Notes: a model not told the origin generated them from the letters alone. A DNA stretch of 64,000 bases from Cognaticolwellia mytili (GCF_002104475.1 NZ_NBOF01000001.1:1054001-1118000), one strand, 5' to 3'. Positions 1-7,782 are shown, counted from the stretch's first letter. Numbers and translations: made by a program.

Positions 1-467
1 TAAATTAACTTGTTAAACTCACCGTTTGTTTCAGCATTTTCTATTATTGTTTTTATTAAAGTAACTTTGGAGGAATTGAATACATATTTCTCTAATTTTG
101 ACCTTACATTACTATTTGTTAGAGATAAGACATATTCATTTTTTTTATTTATTTTCCAAGTTTCAAGATCAGATGAAAGAAACATATAGAGTTCATCGGT
201 GCTGTCACCAAAATCTAAATAAAGAAATACGATAAAACCATGTGAAACATAGTTTTGAGGAATATGAATATTGTTACTCTTACCCTTCGGTACGCTCCTG
301 CCTTTACTTTGAATTCTACAAAACTTAACACCGTCACTCATATTCATGAATGCTAGTAAGTCTGTACCATTTTGGTCAAAGTAGGGTTTGGCTACAAGCA
401 AACCATTTTTTTGAAGTTCATGTGCTATTTTTGATTCTGCAGTGTTTTCTAATACTGATGTATCCAC
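1..467 (-). CDS. Integron cassette protein, PD-(D/E)XK nuclease-like, 3' end outside window
   Basis: The minus-strand frame opens with GTG at 465-467 and stays open for 155 codons to the window edge, so the C-terminus is missing. A strong ribosome site (AAGGAGGT, 471-478) sits just before the GTG and decides the start. Residues about 30-60 hold a Gly-x-Asp-Leu-Leu segment followed by a beta strand ending in IQSKGR. This spacing of Asp and Gln-x-Lys resembles the core of PD-(D/E)XK-fold nucleases, with Q-x-K in place of E-x-K. That is inference from a short motif. The gene lies 20 bases from an attC site, so it is a gene cassette. No further family is recognised. Confidence 0.6.
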   Translation of the reverse strand, partial: MDTSVLENTAESKIAHELQKNGLLVAKPYFDQNGTDLLAFMNMSDGVKFCRIQSKGRSVPKGKSNNIHIPQNYVSHGFIVFLYLDFGDSTDELYMFLSSDLETWKINKKNEYVLSLTNSNVRSKLEKYVFNSSKVTLIKTIIENAETNGEFNKLI

Positions 468-486
468 TGTACCTCCTTGTAATACC

Positions 487-585
487 TAACGCCGTTTTAA
501 GCGGCAAATTGCTGTTGGCTAAAATAAGTGAGGCACGAACAAAAAGCCAACTGTAATTTGTCCGACTTGAAAACCCTTGTTATGT
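487..585 (-). repeat. attC site 1 (integron recombination site)
   Basis: The plus strand runs from TAACGCC to CTTGTTATGT, the reverse complement of the attC core ends. Internal arms GTTGGCT and AGCCAAC can pair when the strand folds. It follows the stop codon of the 78-residue cassette gene, whose TAA lies within the site. Confidence 0.9.
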
Positions 586-816
586 GTTTACTGCTCTACT
601 TGCATTTATATCGATTAGTACACGTTGGATGAAATACCCGCATGCACCAACAGAAGAAATAGGGGCAATATAAAACAATAAATTATCCAATTGAGCATCA
701 CCCGAAAAATATGCAATTAATTGTATGAAAACAATTGGCACAACTACTAAGAAAATAGCAAAACTCATATGTTTTTTAACAATACTCTTTATTTCATTAT
801 CCGTTATTAAACTCAC
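580..816 (-). CDS. Small integral membrane protein, integron cassette
   Basis: A 78-residue hypothetical protein. The start is GTG, with AAGGAAG seven bases upstream; there is no better ATG. After a short charged N-terminus it has a hydrophobic segment at about residues 18-37 and a second at about 45-64, so two membrane helices are likely, with the basic N-terminus probably inside. The stop codon overlaps attC site 1, as is common for cassette genes. No family is recognised and no function can be given. Confidence 0.7.
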   Translation of the reverse strand: MSLITDNEIKSIVKKHMSFAIFLVVVPIVFIQLIAYFSGDAQLDNLLFYIAPISSVGACGYFIQRVLIDINASRAVNT

Positions 817-874
817 CGATTACTTCCTTTGTGAAAATTGATTAGAAAACTTACGTGCCCAATATGAAAAACAC

Positions 875-970
875 ATAACGCCCTGTTAAGGGGCAAAATT
901 TAGTTGGCTAAAATGTTGAGGAACGAAAACAGCCAACTGTATTTTGTCCCGCTTGAACAGCTTGTTATGC
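875..970 (-). repeat. attC site 2
   Basis: TAACGCCC at 875 to GTTATGC at 970. Inner arms GTTGGCT/AGCCAAC and outer arms rich in GGGC/GCCC allow a folded bottom strand. The TAA of the HEPN cassette gene lies inside the site. Confidence 0.92.
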
Positions 971-1657
971 ATTGCAGCCGATTTTAAACTTATTTAAAAG
1001 CAAAGAGATATCTTTTTCAAACCAGTTTTCATCAATTACTCTATTTTTTAATATGGGCTGTTTTCCATTATTAAAAACTTCGTGAATAGTTGCATCAAAA
1101 TCTACTAAAAAATTCAACAAATCTTCGATATTTACCTTTTTAGTAGCTGCCCACAATTCGTCCGTTTTTTCTGCGTATTCTTTATTTGAATGAGCGAATA
1201 TATTGTGTCTAATAGGTTGGAACACATCTTGGTAAACACTTCTAAACTTAGCTATATCACCACGTAAAATTTGAAAATCTTTTTGTGTGGGTTCGTATAC
1301 TTTAGCCATGTAGTCATCAATCCATTCATTAGCATTTCCTGAACCTTTTAATTTCCTAGCGCGAAGTGAATCTTTTGAAAATAGATGGATATCGGAAATA
1401 CAGCTTTTTATAAGATCATCAATAGAAATAGTATCTCCATCAATGTCAAAGATTCTACCAAGTGTCATGATTAAGCTAAGCATCATGGAATGGCGCAAAA
1501 AAATCCAACTATTAGGTGTCTGATTCATAGCACTTAACAGCTCAGGGTCATCTGAAGGCATATTTTGCAATACTTTCCAAATTACATAACTTCCAGTGGC
1601 TTGATGTACTTCATTAGAAAACAAGTTGTGATATTGAGTATAGGTTTCAGATTTCAT
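965..1657 (-). CDS. HEPN domain protein, AbiU2-like, integron cassette
   Basis: A 230-residue, largely helical cytoplasmic protein. The frame stays open upstream through the neighbouring attC site, but the real start should be the ATG at 1655-1657, ten bases after attC; no Shine-Dalgarno is visible there. Near residue 165 the sequence IRHNIFAHS gives an Arg-x5-His pair, which matches the R-x(4-6)-H signature of HEPN RNases, and the long helices around it fit the AbiU2 branch. HEPN proteins of this type are known as abortive-infection or toxin RNases; a role here is inferred. No antitoxin such as an MNT nucleotidyltransferase lies next to it. Confidence 0.65.
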   Translation of the reverse strand: MKSETYTQYHNLFSNEVHQATGSYVIWKVLQNMPSDDPELLSAMNQTPNSWIFLRHSMMLSLIMTLGRIFDIDGDTISIDDLIKSCISDIHLFSKDSLRARKLKGSGNANEWIDDYMAKVYEPTQKDFQILRGDIAKFRSVYQDVFQPIRHNIFAHSNKEYAEKTDELWAATKKVNIEDLLNFLVDFDATIHEVFNNGKQPILKNRVIDENWFEKDISLLLNKFKIGCNA

Positions 1658-1666
1658 ATAGATGCA

Positions 1667-1767
1667 TAACGCCCACGTTAAGGGGCTTTTTATTAGTTTG
1701 CTAAAGTTGTGAAGCGAAGCGGAACCGAGCAAACTGTAAAAAGTCCCGCTTTAATTGCTTGTTATGT
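1667..1767 (-). repeat. attC site 3
   Basis: TAACGCCC at 1667 to GTTATGT at 1767. Here the inner arms read GTTTGCT and GAGCAAAC instead of GTTGGCT/AGCCAAC, a paired change that keeps the stem. Confidence 0.92.
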
Positions 1768-2211
1768 ATCTTTTTTCCGGTTGAAAAATAATGAAACAAG
1801 CATTACTAAAGCAACTAAAAATAGTGCATAAGCGGTTTCTTTATCCGAGGATACAACATCTTCCAATGAATAAATCCTAGTTCCATCAAGAGTAAACTCA
1901 TATGCCATGGCAAAGTTAGCCTCGCTAGGCAAAACAGAAACTATTACGGAACCACCGATTAATTTTTGCATTTCTTCGTCGCAATTGGTTCTCAGTGAGA
2001 ACTCTTCCAATACCTTGTAAGACGAAATGCCACCTTCGTTTTTTAACACTACAGTTGGCGAGCCGTCCTTACTTCCCGAGTTACAGCTAACAGACTCAAT
2101 TGAGCCAGTTACTTGTATTAGTTCAAATCTGGAGATTTCATCCTGATTCAACTTTAGAAGACCTAACCCGAAGAAAAGCATTAAAAGTAAAATCCAAACA
2201 CAGAACTTCAA
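1762..2211 (-). CDS. Two-helix membrane protein, integron cassette
   Basis: A 149-residue hypothetical protein. The start is TTG at 2209-2211 with AGGGTG seven bases upstream. A hydrophobic segment (residues 4-20) and a C-terminal one (about 124-143, followed by NRKKDT) flank a polar domain of about 100 residues with two cysteines (about 43 and 77) that could form a disulfide. The basic tail suggests that both ends are cytoplasmic and the middle domain periplasmic. DUF3592-like proteins have a similar layout, but the match is not firm. Confidence 0.65.
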   Translation of the reverse strand: MKFCVWILLLMLFFGLGLLKLNQDEISRFELIQVTGSIESVSCNSGSKDGSPTVVLKNEGGISSYKVLEEFSLRTNCDEEMQKLIGGSVIVSVLPSEANFAMAYEFTLDGTRIYSLEDVVSSDKETAYALFLVALVMLVSLFFNRKKDT

Positions 2212-2229
2212 TATTTCACCCTAGATACA

Positions 2230-2327
2230 TAACGCCCTGTTAACAGGCAATAATATAGTTGGCTAGAATAAGCGACGAAGGAGCAAAAGCCAACTGTATT
2301 TTGTCCTTGTTTAACAGCTTGTTATGT
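2230..2327 (-). repeat. attC site 4
   Basis: TAACGCCC at 2230 to GTTATGT at 2327, with inner arms GTTGGCT and AGCCAAC. It closes the cassette of the 149-residue soluble protein. Confidence 0.9.
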
Positions 2328-2331
2328 GACT

Positions 2332-2781
2332 TTAACTCCGCCACCATTCTTTTACATTTGCCGAATGCTCAACTCCACGATTGTCGATGGCAATAGCAGT
2401 TGCTTTATATTTAATAGCTTGAGGAGCTGATTCAGGGTTAGAGAAGAAATAACCTGTTGTATCACCCATTGGTGCATCAAAATCATACTCTACCTCTAAT
2501 CTTGCGGAGGAAATCATCGAAGGCTCAACATTCTGTGAGGCTAAGAGTTTTGCAAAGCTCCATGGGCAATACTTTGTAAATTCAGAAACATTTGGTGTGA
2601 GAACCTTTTTTGGTGATACATCAGACGTAAGAATATTAATAACAATTTTCTTGGCGGTATATCTATTTGCAGCCTCAAACAGAACCTGAGAAAAATATGA
2701 TTTTTCACTGTGATTTTCGATACTCAAAAATGAATCAGCCCAATTATGGATAACACTTTTGATATTTTTATACTTTGCCAT
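2332..2781 (-). CDS. Hypothetical protein, integron cassette
   Basis: A 149-residue protein with no signal peptide or membrane segment. The open frame extends upstream into attC site 5, so the ATG at 2779-2781, the first after that site, is taken as the start; no Shine-Dalgarno is seen. It is a mixed alpha/beta sequence ending in KEWWRS. No domain is recognised. Confidence 0.65.
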   Translation of the reverse strand: MAKYKNIKSVIHNWADSFLSIENHSEKSYFSQVLFEAANRYTAKKIVINILTSDVSPKKVLTPNVSEFTKYCPWSFAKLLASQNVEPSMISSARLEVEYDFDAPMGDTTGYFFSNPESAPQAIKYKATAIAIDNRGVEHSANVKEWWRS

Positions 2782-2793
2782 ACGATAGTCACA

Positions 2794-2890
2794 TAACGCT
2801 TTGCTAAGCGGCAATAAAATAGTTGGCTAAAATTAGCGAGGAACGAGCAAAAGCCAACTGTTTTTTGTCCGTTTAAGCAACTTGTTAGAG
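2794..2890 (-). repeat. attC site 5
   Basis: TAACGCT at 2794 to GTTAGAG near 2890, with inner arms GTTGGCT and AGCCAAC. It closes the nucleotide-cyclase-like cassette. Confidence 0.88.
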
Positions 2891-3667
2891 CTACATTTCA
2901 CCCATTTCATTTTTAAGCCAAAGGTATTTATCTTTAACTCGCGAGGGGGGATTAGAGTCAATTATCGCTTGAATTTTGTTAGATATACCTGCTTGTGCTT
3001 TCTCTATAGTTTCAAGCTGAAGACTTCTTGAAAATGCTAAAGTACTAGACGTAGTTATATATCTAAAACTTGATGGTAATGACATATAACAATACTTTTC
3101 ATCTTCATTAATTAAAGCCTCAAAAATCTCAAATGTTTTAATTTTTCGAAAGGCCTCAATACAATGTTTGTCGAATATAATTCTAGGGCTAACTGCTTCT
3201 TTGGATTCTAAAAAGTATGCTTGATTCATTGCTGGCCCAAAAAGTGGCCCATTATCATCATGAACTAAATCTCCCAGTGTAATACCACCACGTATTAATA
3301 AAGAGTGTTCATCCCATAACTTTATACTAAGTTTTGCCAATAATTCTAAAATTGTTTGGGATGCAACAATATCATCAGCTTCGGCAGATAAAACTAGGCT
3401 ATCGGAGAAATATGAAATAGTTACAGGGGATAACTGACTTAATTTAGCAGCCATAAAAGCAGCAATTTCTTTTGCTTCTTCTAGCTCTTCTTTAGGAATT
3501 TTTTCTTCATTCAAGGAGCCGTACATGGTTTCTTGAAGTAAGCTAGGATTCATCGAAACCAAAGCATCATGAATACTCTTAGCTATATCTGGCATTTGGG
3601 CACTTTGCTCAACTAAAGAACCAAACCCAAGGATATCAATAAATGCTATAAATTTTTTTCGATACAT
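2891..3667 (-). CDS. Class III nucleotide cyclase-like protein, integron cassette
   Basis: A 258-residue soluble protein starting at ATG 3665-3667. It shows the order of motifs of class III (adenylate/guanylate) cyclase domains: FIDILGF with Asp11, YFSDSLVLS with Asp89, then an RGGITLGD strand near residues 126-133 and a GPAMNQAYFLE helix near 144-154. Asp11 and Asp89 match the two metal-binding aspartates of the family. Proteins of this pattern include the Pycsar cCMP/cUMP cyclases, which signal phage infection to a nearby effector. No effector with a cyclic-nucleotide sensor is adjacent, so the enzyme could be orphan, could work with the neighbouring cassettes, or could be catalytically inactive. 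Assignment is from motifs only. Confidence 0.6.
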   Translation of the reverse strand: MYRKKFIAFIDILGFGSLVEQSAQMPDIAKSIHDALVSMNPSLLQETMYGSLNEEKIPKEELEEAKEIAAFMAAKLSQLSPVTISYFSDSLVLSAEADDIVASQTILELLAKLSIKLWDEHSLLIRGGITLGDLVHDDNGPLFGPAMNQAYFLESKEAVSPRIIFDKHCIEAFRKIKTFEIFEALINEDEKYCYMSLPSSFRYITTSSTLAFSRSLQLETIEKAQAGISNKIQAIIDSNPPSRVKDKYLWLKNEMGEM

Positions 3668-3689
3668 ATAGATAATTTACCTGTAGCTC

Positions 3690-3786
3690 TAACGCCCTAA
3701 TAACGGGCAAAAAATAGTGGGCTAAAATGAGCGAAGCGAAAAAGAGCCTGCTGTTTTTTGTCCCTGTTTATTTGCTTGTTAGCATT
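3690..3786 (-). repeat. attC site 6
   Basis: TAACGCCC at 3690 to GTTAGCA near 3786. Inner arms AGTGGGCT and AGCCTGCT pair fully if two G-T wobbles are allowed. It belongs to the ORF-less cassette. Confidence 0.88.
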
Positions 3787-4019
3787 GCAACATGCCAAGC
3801 CTAGCAAACAACGTTATTGTTAAAATAGACACCTAAAGTAATTGATTACGTTGAATAAGTGAACTGATTTTTGAGACTTTAGCATGCTTAAAAACTTAAC
3901 CGCTAGAAAGTATGCCGCCCCGCTTAAATTCAGTGCATAGCTTACTTACAACGAGCTAGGAATTGTGCGAACAAACGATGAATTTTAAAGATAAAAACAC
4001 AACGATTTATCTTGCATGC
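3787..4019 (-). other. Integron cassette without an open reading frame
   Basis: This 233-base segment lies between two attC sites and would form its own cassette with site 6. The longest ATG frames are about 10 codons on the minus strand and 14-18 on the plus strand, none with a convincing ribosome site. It may carry a small RNA, a promoter for cassettes further along, or only decayed sequence. Which one cannot be told from the sequence. Confidence 0.65.
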
Positions 4020-4116
4020 TAACGCCCCGCTAAGGGGAAATTTATTGTTGGCTAAAATGTTGAACGGAGTGAAAACAGCCAACTGTAAATTTTCCCTCTT
4101 GAGCGCCTTGTTAGGC
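4020..4116 (-). repeat. attC site 7
   Basis: TAACGCCCC at 4020 to GTTAGGC at 4116, with inner arms GTTGGCT and AGCCAAC and outer arms GGGGAAA and TTTCCC. It closes the 59-residue protein cassette. Confidence 0.92.
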
Positions 4117-4152
4117 ATTTAGCCCAAAATACATCCGCTGTATTTGTATTTA

Positions 4153-4332
4153 TTAAGTAATGGAAATATCTAATTCGGTTGGTTGATGGTCAATAAAAAT
4201 TGTAGTTCCATCAGTAAACTGTATTCCTACTTCTTTAGTCCTATGTCGAAATACTTGCTGGACAACCTTTCCTTTAAGTAAATCCGTAGCTCTATTGGCT
4301 TCATCCTCTAAATTTTTATCACCTGAACTCAT
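4153..4332 (-). CDS. Small hypothetical protein (59 residues), integron cassette
   Basis: A short frame from ATG 4330-4332 to TAA 4153-4155, with AAGGTG seven bases before the ATG. The product is acidic at the N-terminus, followed by two likely beta strands (QQVFRHRT and VGIQFTDGTTIFID) that would form a hairpin. It has no signal peptide or membrane segment. It fills the interval between attC sites 7 and 8, as expected for a cassette gene. No family is recognised. Confidence 0.7.
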   Translation of the reverse strand: MSSGDKNLEDEANRATDLLKGKVVQQVFRHRTKEVGIQFTDGTTIFIDHQPTELDISIT

Positions 4333-4350
4333 TAGTTCACCTTATATGCC

Positions 4351-4447
4351 TAACGCCAGCTTAAGCGGACTAAAATAGTGGGTTATTATGTGAAGCGAAG
4401 CGAAACCTAACCCACTGTTTTAGTTCCGTTTAAAGCTCTTGTTAGCT
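4351..4447 (-). repeat. attC site 8
   Basis: TAACGCC at 4351 to GTTAGCT at 4447. Inner arms are GTGGGTT and AACCCAC, a second paired variant that keeps base pairing. Confidence 0.92.
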
Positions 4448-5643
4448 TACATTTTGGTATCTTTACGTATAGCAGTTAAGAATTGATAATATAAATAACC
4501 TAAAGTTAATTTATTGAATAAAAAGATTGCAGGTGAACTTTTAAAACACTCTTCATTACTTATGATTGAAAAATACTTAAATACTTCAATGTACCATTTA
4601 TTATCATTGCAGCATGCTCCGAAAAAAAGCAATAAAAAGTATGTCAAACAACCTATTATAACAATTCCAGCTATAGGGCGTAGCCAACTTTGTGAATGAT
4701 TGGAGCATAGTCCGTGTAAGAAAAAAACTATATAGTCTAAAGAAAAAAAGCTAAGGTTATGTTTCTTTTTCTTTAATTCTAATGAATGATATTTATTAGA
4801 ATCGATCGTATTACCCACTGACTTTAATTGATGTTTAATTATACGATAAGTTTCTTGAGATGTATTATTCACCGACGCCTTTGACTCGAGCCCCTTTATA
4901 TTATAAAAGTTTACTTCCTTCTCTATATTTGAATAATCTAAACCTATACCATTTAAGAATGTTGCTTTTCTAAAATGTACATACCCCATAAATGTTACAT
5001 ATTTAAAATCAACTTTTGATTTGAAAATAACATCTCCGAATAAAGTTCTTTTATTAAAATTTATTGAATGAAATTTTATTTCGGCTTCTAGTGAGCTTAT
5101 TTCGCAACCAAAAAAATCTGCATTATTAGAAAAATTGCAGTTTCGGATACATAGATCTGATAGGGTTGAGTTATGTAATTTGAATTTATCTTTAAAGTTA
5201 GTGTTTAAAAATGATAATTTTTCAATTATCAAATTTTCAGATTCACCTTTATTTATACTATTTATATAAATTCTTTTTTCAAATTCACAACCTACAAAAC
5301 TTACCTCTTTTAAATGACTATCAATAAAGAAATCTTCTTTGAAAATGCAGTCCTTAAACATAAAAATATCTATTTCTAAAGGTGGAGTTTTCTCGCTTTG
5401 GGGATTAAGCAAATCAGAAACTAAGTTCATTGCAAAATAGCCAGCTACTTTGAAAGAATTTTTCTTTCCATTTTTGTACTCAGAGCTACTTGATGGAGTC
5501 TTTATGTCATGATCAATTAGTACAGTGGTACTTGTAAATGTAACGTTTTCAAATATATAAGCCTTACCTACAACCTTAAAGTTACCTGTATCTTTTTCTT
5601 TGATGTCTGAGAATATAATATTTCTAACGCTACTATCATTCAT
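4447..5643 (-). CDS. Pentapeptide/beta-helix protein with membrane C-terminus, integron cassette
   Basis: A 398-residue protein, the largest in the array. The frame continues upstream into attC site 9; the ATG at 5641-5643 is chosen because AAGGAAG precedes it by about eleven bases. Residues about 100-265 contain irregular pentapeptide-like repeats in which Phe or Leu recurs every five positions after Asn, Asp or Cys, predicting a right-handed beta helix. Then comes a helical YRIIKHQLKSVGN linker and, after about residue 310, two or three hydrophobic segments (SLDYIVFFLHGL, IAGIVIIGCLTYFLLLFF and IFLFNKLTLGYLYY). The order repeat, linker, membrane part resembles pentapeptide proteins with an ion-channel domain, but no selectivity filter is clear. 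Several such proteins are defence or stress effectors; that role is only inferred here. Confidence 0.6.
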   Translation of the reverse strand: MNDSSVRNIIFSDIKEKDTGNFKVVGKAYIFENVTFTSTTVLIDHDIKTPSSSSEYKNGKKNSFKVAGYFAMNLVSDLLNPQSEKTPPLEIDIFMFKDCIFKEDFFIDSHLKEVSFVGCEFEKRIYINSINKGESENLIIEKLSFLNTNFKDKFKLHNSTLSDLCIRNCNFSNNADFFGCEISSLEAEIKFHSINFNKRTLFGDVIFKSKVDFKYVTFMGYVHFRKATFLNGIGLDYSNIEKEVNFYNIKGLESKASVNNTSQETYRIIKHQLKSVGNTIDSNKYHSLELKKKKHNLSFFSLDYIVFFLHGLCSNHSQSWLRPIAGIVIIGCLTYFLLLFFGACCNDNKWYIEVFKYFSIISNEECFKSSPAIFLFNKLTLGYLYYQFLTAIRKDTKM

Positions 5644-5676
5644 TTCTATGAAAACTTCCTTTTCTATGCGGTAAGC

Positions 5677-5772
5677 TAACGCCGCAATAAGCGGAAAATT
5701 ACTGTTGGCTAAAATGTTTGAGGAACGAAAAACAGCCAACTGTAAATTTTCCGTTTAATTGCCTTGTTAGGC
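5677..5772 (-). repeat. attC site 9
   Basis: TAACGCC at 5677 to GTTAGGC at 5772, with inner arms GTTGGCT and AGCCAAC and outer arms GCGGAAAA and TTTTCCGT. Confidence 0.92.
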
Positions 5773-5797
5773 GACTGACCACCAAACTGTTCAGTGG

Positions 5798-6136
5798 CTA
5801 ATAACCCCGTACAGCGAATACGAAAACACAAATAGCAACCATAGCCAGAACATATAGAATTGCAGGAACAGGATTACCATTCTCAGTTTCTGACGCTAAG
5901 TATGCATTAAACTCTTTTTTACTTTGCTGTCTTCCATGCTTTGAAGCGAGATTATGCTCTCCTACGGGAATTGTACCACTATTAACATACTCTTTTGCTG
6001 CCGCTAATGTTGGTAAAGGACCGAAATCCTGTTGCTGTTCATTATTTAGAACGTACCAGCTTGAGCCGTCTTTAATTATAAAGCGACCATCAGATACAGA
6101 GTATTGACCTGCTTGAATCCTTTTAACAGCAACCAT
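5798..6136 (-). CDS. Tail-anchored hypothetical protein, integron cassette
   Basis: A 112-residue protein starting at ATG 6134-6136 with AGGAG six bases upstream. The first 60 residues form short beta strands (GRFIIKDGSSWYVL) reminiscent of small SHOCT- or WG-like sensor folds, but no family is certain. A polar linker follows, and the C-terminus (about residues 90-109, PAILYVLAMVAICVFVFAV) is one membrane helix, so the soluble part is probably cytoplasmic and held to the membrane by its tail. Confidence 0.65.
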   Translation of the reverse strand: MVAVKRIQAGQYSVSDGRFIIKDGSSWYVLNNEQQQDFGPLPTLAAAKEYVNSGTIPVGEHNLASKHGRQQSKKEFNAYLASETENGNPVPAILYVLAMVAICVFVFAVRGY

Positions 6137-6152
6137 ACGTTCTCCTGACGCC

Positions 6153-6247
6153 TAACGCCCTAATAATGGGCAAAAAATTGTTTGCTAAAATGTTGAGGAA
6201 CGAAAACAGCAAACTGTTTTTTGTCCTTATTTATTAGCTTGTTATAT
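6153..6247 (-). repeat. attC site 10
   Basis: TAACGCCC at 6153 to GTTATAT at 6247, with inner arms GTTTGCT and AGCAAAC, another paired variant. Confidence 0.9.
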
Positions 6248-6891
6248 TACGCATTACACTGAACTTTTAAAGTATTTAATACTTCGTCAATTTCAGATGT
6301 ATTTTCTTTATTTATAACAGTACGAATAACAGCAATGGCATAATCTCCTGACAAACAAGCCATATACTTTTGCTTTACGGTGTTGGTTCCAACAGCCATT
6401 TGACTGTTGAAATAAGATATATTTACTCCATTTATTTCTTGCTTGAGGCACTCATCCTCGATTTCCATTTGAACTTGGCTTTGCTTTATTAATTGCTTAG
6501 CATGATAAAGATAATCACAGCCACTTTTTATACCTGGCAGTGCAGATATATTCTCGGCGACTCCCATTAATGAAGAGTTATTATCCGTAGGTGTGCCCGG
6601 AGTAAATTCATGGAAGCCAAATAATGGGAGCGATGTCTTTAACGAGGCATCAACTATAGCTTCGAAGTTTTCATCATCACCTGACATGATATCTTTGCCC
6701 TTATGCTGCATTGCGACTAACTCTTTGATATTTTGCGCATACCAGCTTTTAGGTTTAATAATACTCATTTTGAATTTTTCATTAGAAAAATGAATACCAT
6801 CGTCAGAAGTTGTCCAAGCTACTTCTTTAATACCAACATCACTACACGAAATTAGGTTTAAAGATAAGAATAATACGACTAGTTTTTTCAA
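6247..6891 (-). CDS. Hypothetical lipoprotein, integron cassette
   Basis: A 214-residue exported protein. An in-frame ATG at 6904-6906 has no ribosome site, whereas TTG at 6889-6891 has GGAG nine bases upstream and begins exactly with KKLVVLFLSLNLISC, a textbook lipoprotein signal, so TTG is preferred. The lipobox LISC predicts lipidation of Cys 15 and anchoring in the cell envelope. The mature part has several cysteines (for example SGCDYLYH, EDECLK and MACLSG). No family is recognised. Confidence 0.65.
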   Translation of the reverse strand: MKKLVVLFLSLNLISCSDVGIKEVAWTTSDDGIHFSNEKFKMSIIKPKSWYAQNIKELVAMQHKGKDIMSGDDENFEAIVDASLKTSLPLFGFHEFTPGTPTDNNSSLMGVAENISALPGIKSGCDYLYHAKQLIKQSQVQMEIEDECLKQEINGVNISYFNSQMAVGTNTVKQKYMACLSGDYAIAVIRTVINKENTSEIDEVLNTLKVQCNA

Positions 6892-6920
6892 GGAATAACA
6901 CTCCATGTTTGAAAGTAATA

Positions 6921-7017
6921 TAACGCCTCATTAAGAGGCAAATAATTGTTGGCTAAAATTAGCGACGCAGGAGCAAAAGCCAACTGTTATTTGTCCTGCT
7001 TTAATGACTTGTTATGT
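6921..7017 (-). repeat. attC site 11
   Basis: TAACGCC at 6921 to GTTATGT at 7017, with inner arms GTTGGCT and AGCCAAC. Confidence 0.9.
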
Positions 7018-7019
7018 GC

Positions 7020-7664
7020 CTATTCTCTATAAAAATATTTTTCAATTTCTGAAGGTGAAGGCTTTCCCTTAGGTCCTTGGATTACATTTAAATTATACTG
7101 ATTGTGGAGGTTAATAATCCATTGATACCTAATTTTGTAGAATCTAATGGTTTCTGTTTCACCAAATTTATTTTCAGCAGAAGAAAGAAAGTCATATAAA
7201 CAAAGACAAGGCTTTCCAACTGACGCTCTGTACGCACCGTTTATTATATTATTTGAGTTAACTTGTAGAAGAAGTGTATTTGCATACTCTGGATTAAAAT
7301 TTAAATCACGAAATGATATTTTTTCTATTTCTGAGTTTTCAGTTGTAACATTAATAGTATGATTTAAAGAACTTTCAATAAAATTTGAAGCTTCTCTAAT
7401 TGCTTCATGAGCTAGTTCAAGATCTTTTTTGAATATTTCCAGTTGGTATGTTTCTTCGGTTTTTCTGTATGTTTTGTAGAGAAAGTATAAACTTAAAATA
7501 CTAAGTGGGAAGGTCACAGCACCTGCTAGATAGCTGCCAAAACTCCCCCAGTCTGATGAATCAGGAGATAAGCTTCCATTAAAAACTGAAAAATAAAGGC
7601 CAAAGATCATTATTGCTAGAACAATAACCAAGACAATAAAAAATCGTTCTTTCTTCGATATCAA
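7020..7664 (-). CDS. putAbiC-like membrane protein, integron cassette
   Basis: A 214-residue protein. No ATG lies between attC site 12 and the conserved N-terminus. TTG at 7662-7664, with GGAG seven bases before it, is the best start. Two membrane helices (about residues 7-27 and 43-62) are joined by SSDWGSFGSYLAGAVTFPL, a motif like the WGxFGxxxGG segment of putative phage abortive infection proteins (putAbiC family). A cytoplasmic helical tail of about 150 residues follows. The likeness is confined to the membrane part, so a defence role is tentative. Confidence 0.55.
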   Translation of the reverse strand: MISKKERFFIVLVIVLAIMIFGLYFSVFNGSLSPDSSDWGSFGSYLAGAVTFPLSILSLYFLYKTYRKTEETYQLEIFKKDLELAHEAIREASNFIESSLNHTINVTTENSEIEKISFRDLNFNPEYANTLLLQVNSNNIINGAYRASVGKPCLCLYDFLSSAENKFGETETIRFYKIRYQWIINLHNQYNLNVIQGPKGKPSPSEIEKYFYRE

Positions 7665-7685
7665 CTCAAATCTCCGACAGGCACA

Positions 7686-7782
7686 TAACGCCCCACTAAG
7701 AGGCAAAAAATAGTTGGTTAAAATTAGCGACGCAGGAGCAAAACCAACTGTTTTTTGTCCTGCTTGAGTGGCTTGTTATATG
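7686..7782 (-). repeat. attC site 12
   Basis: TAACGCCCC at 7686 to GTTATAT near 7781, with inner arms GTTGGTT and AACCAAC, a third paired variant. Confidence 0.92.
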
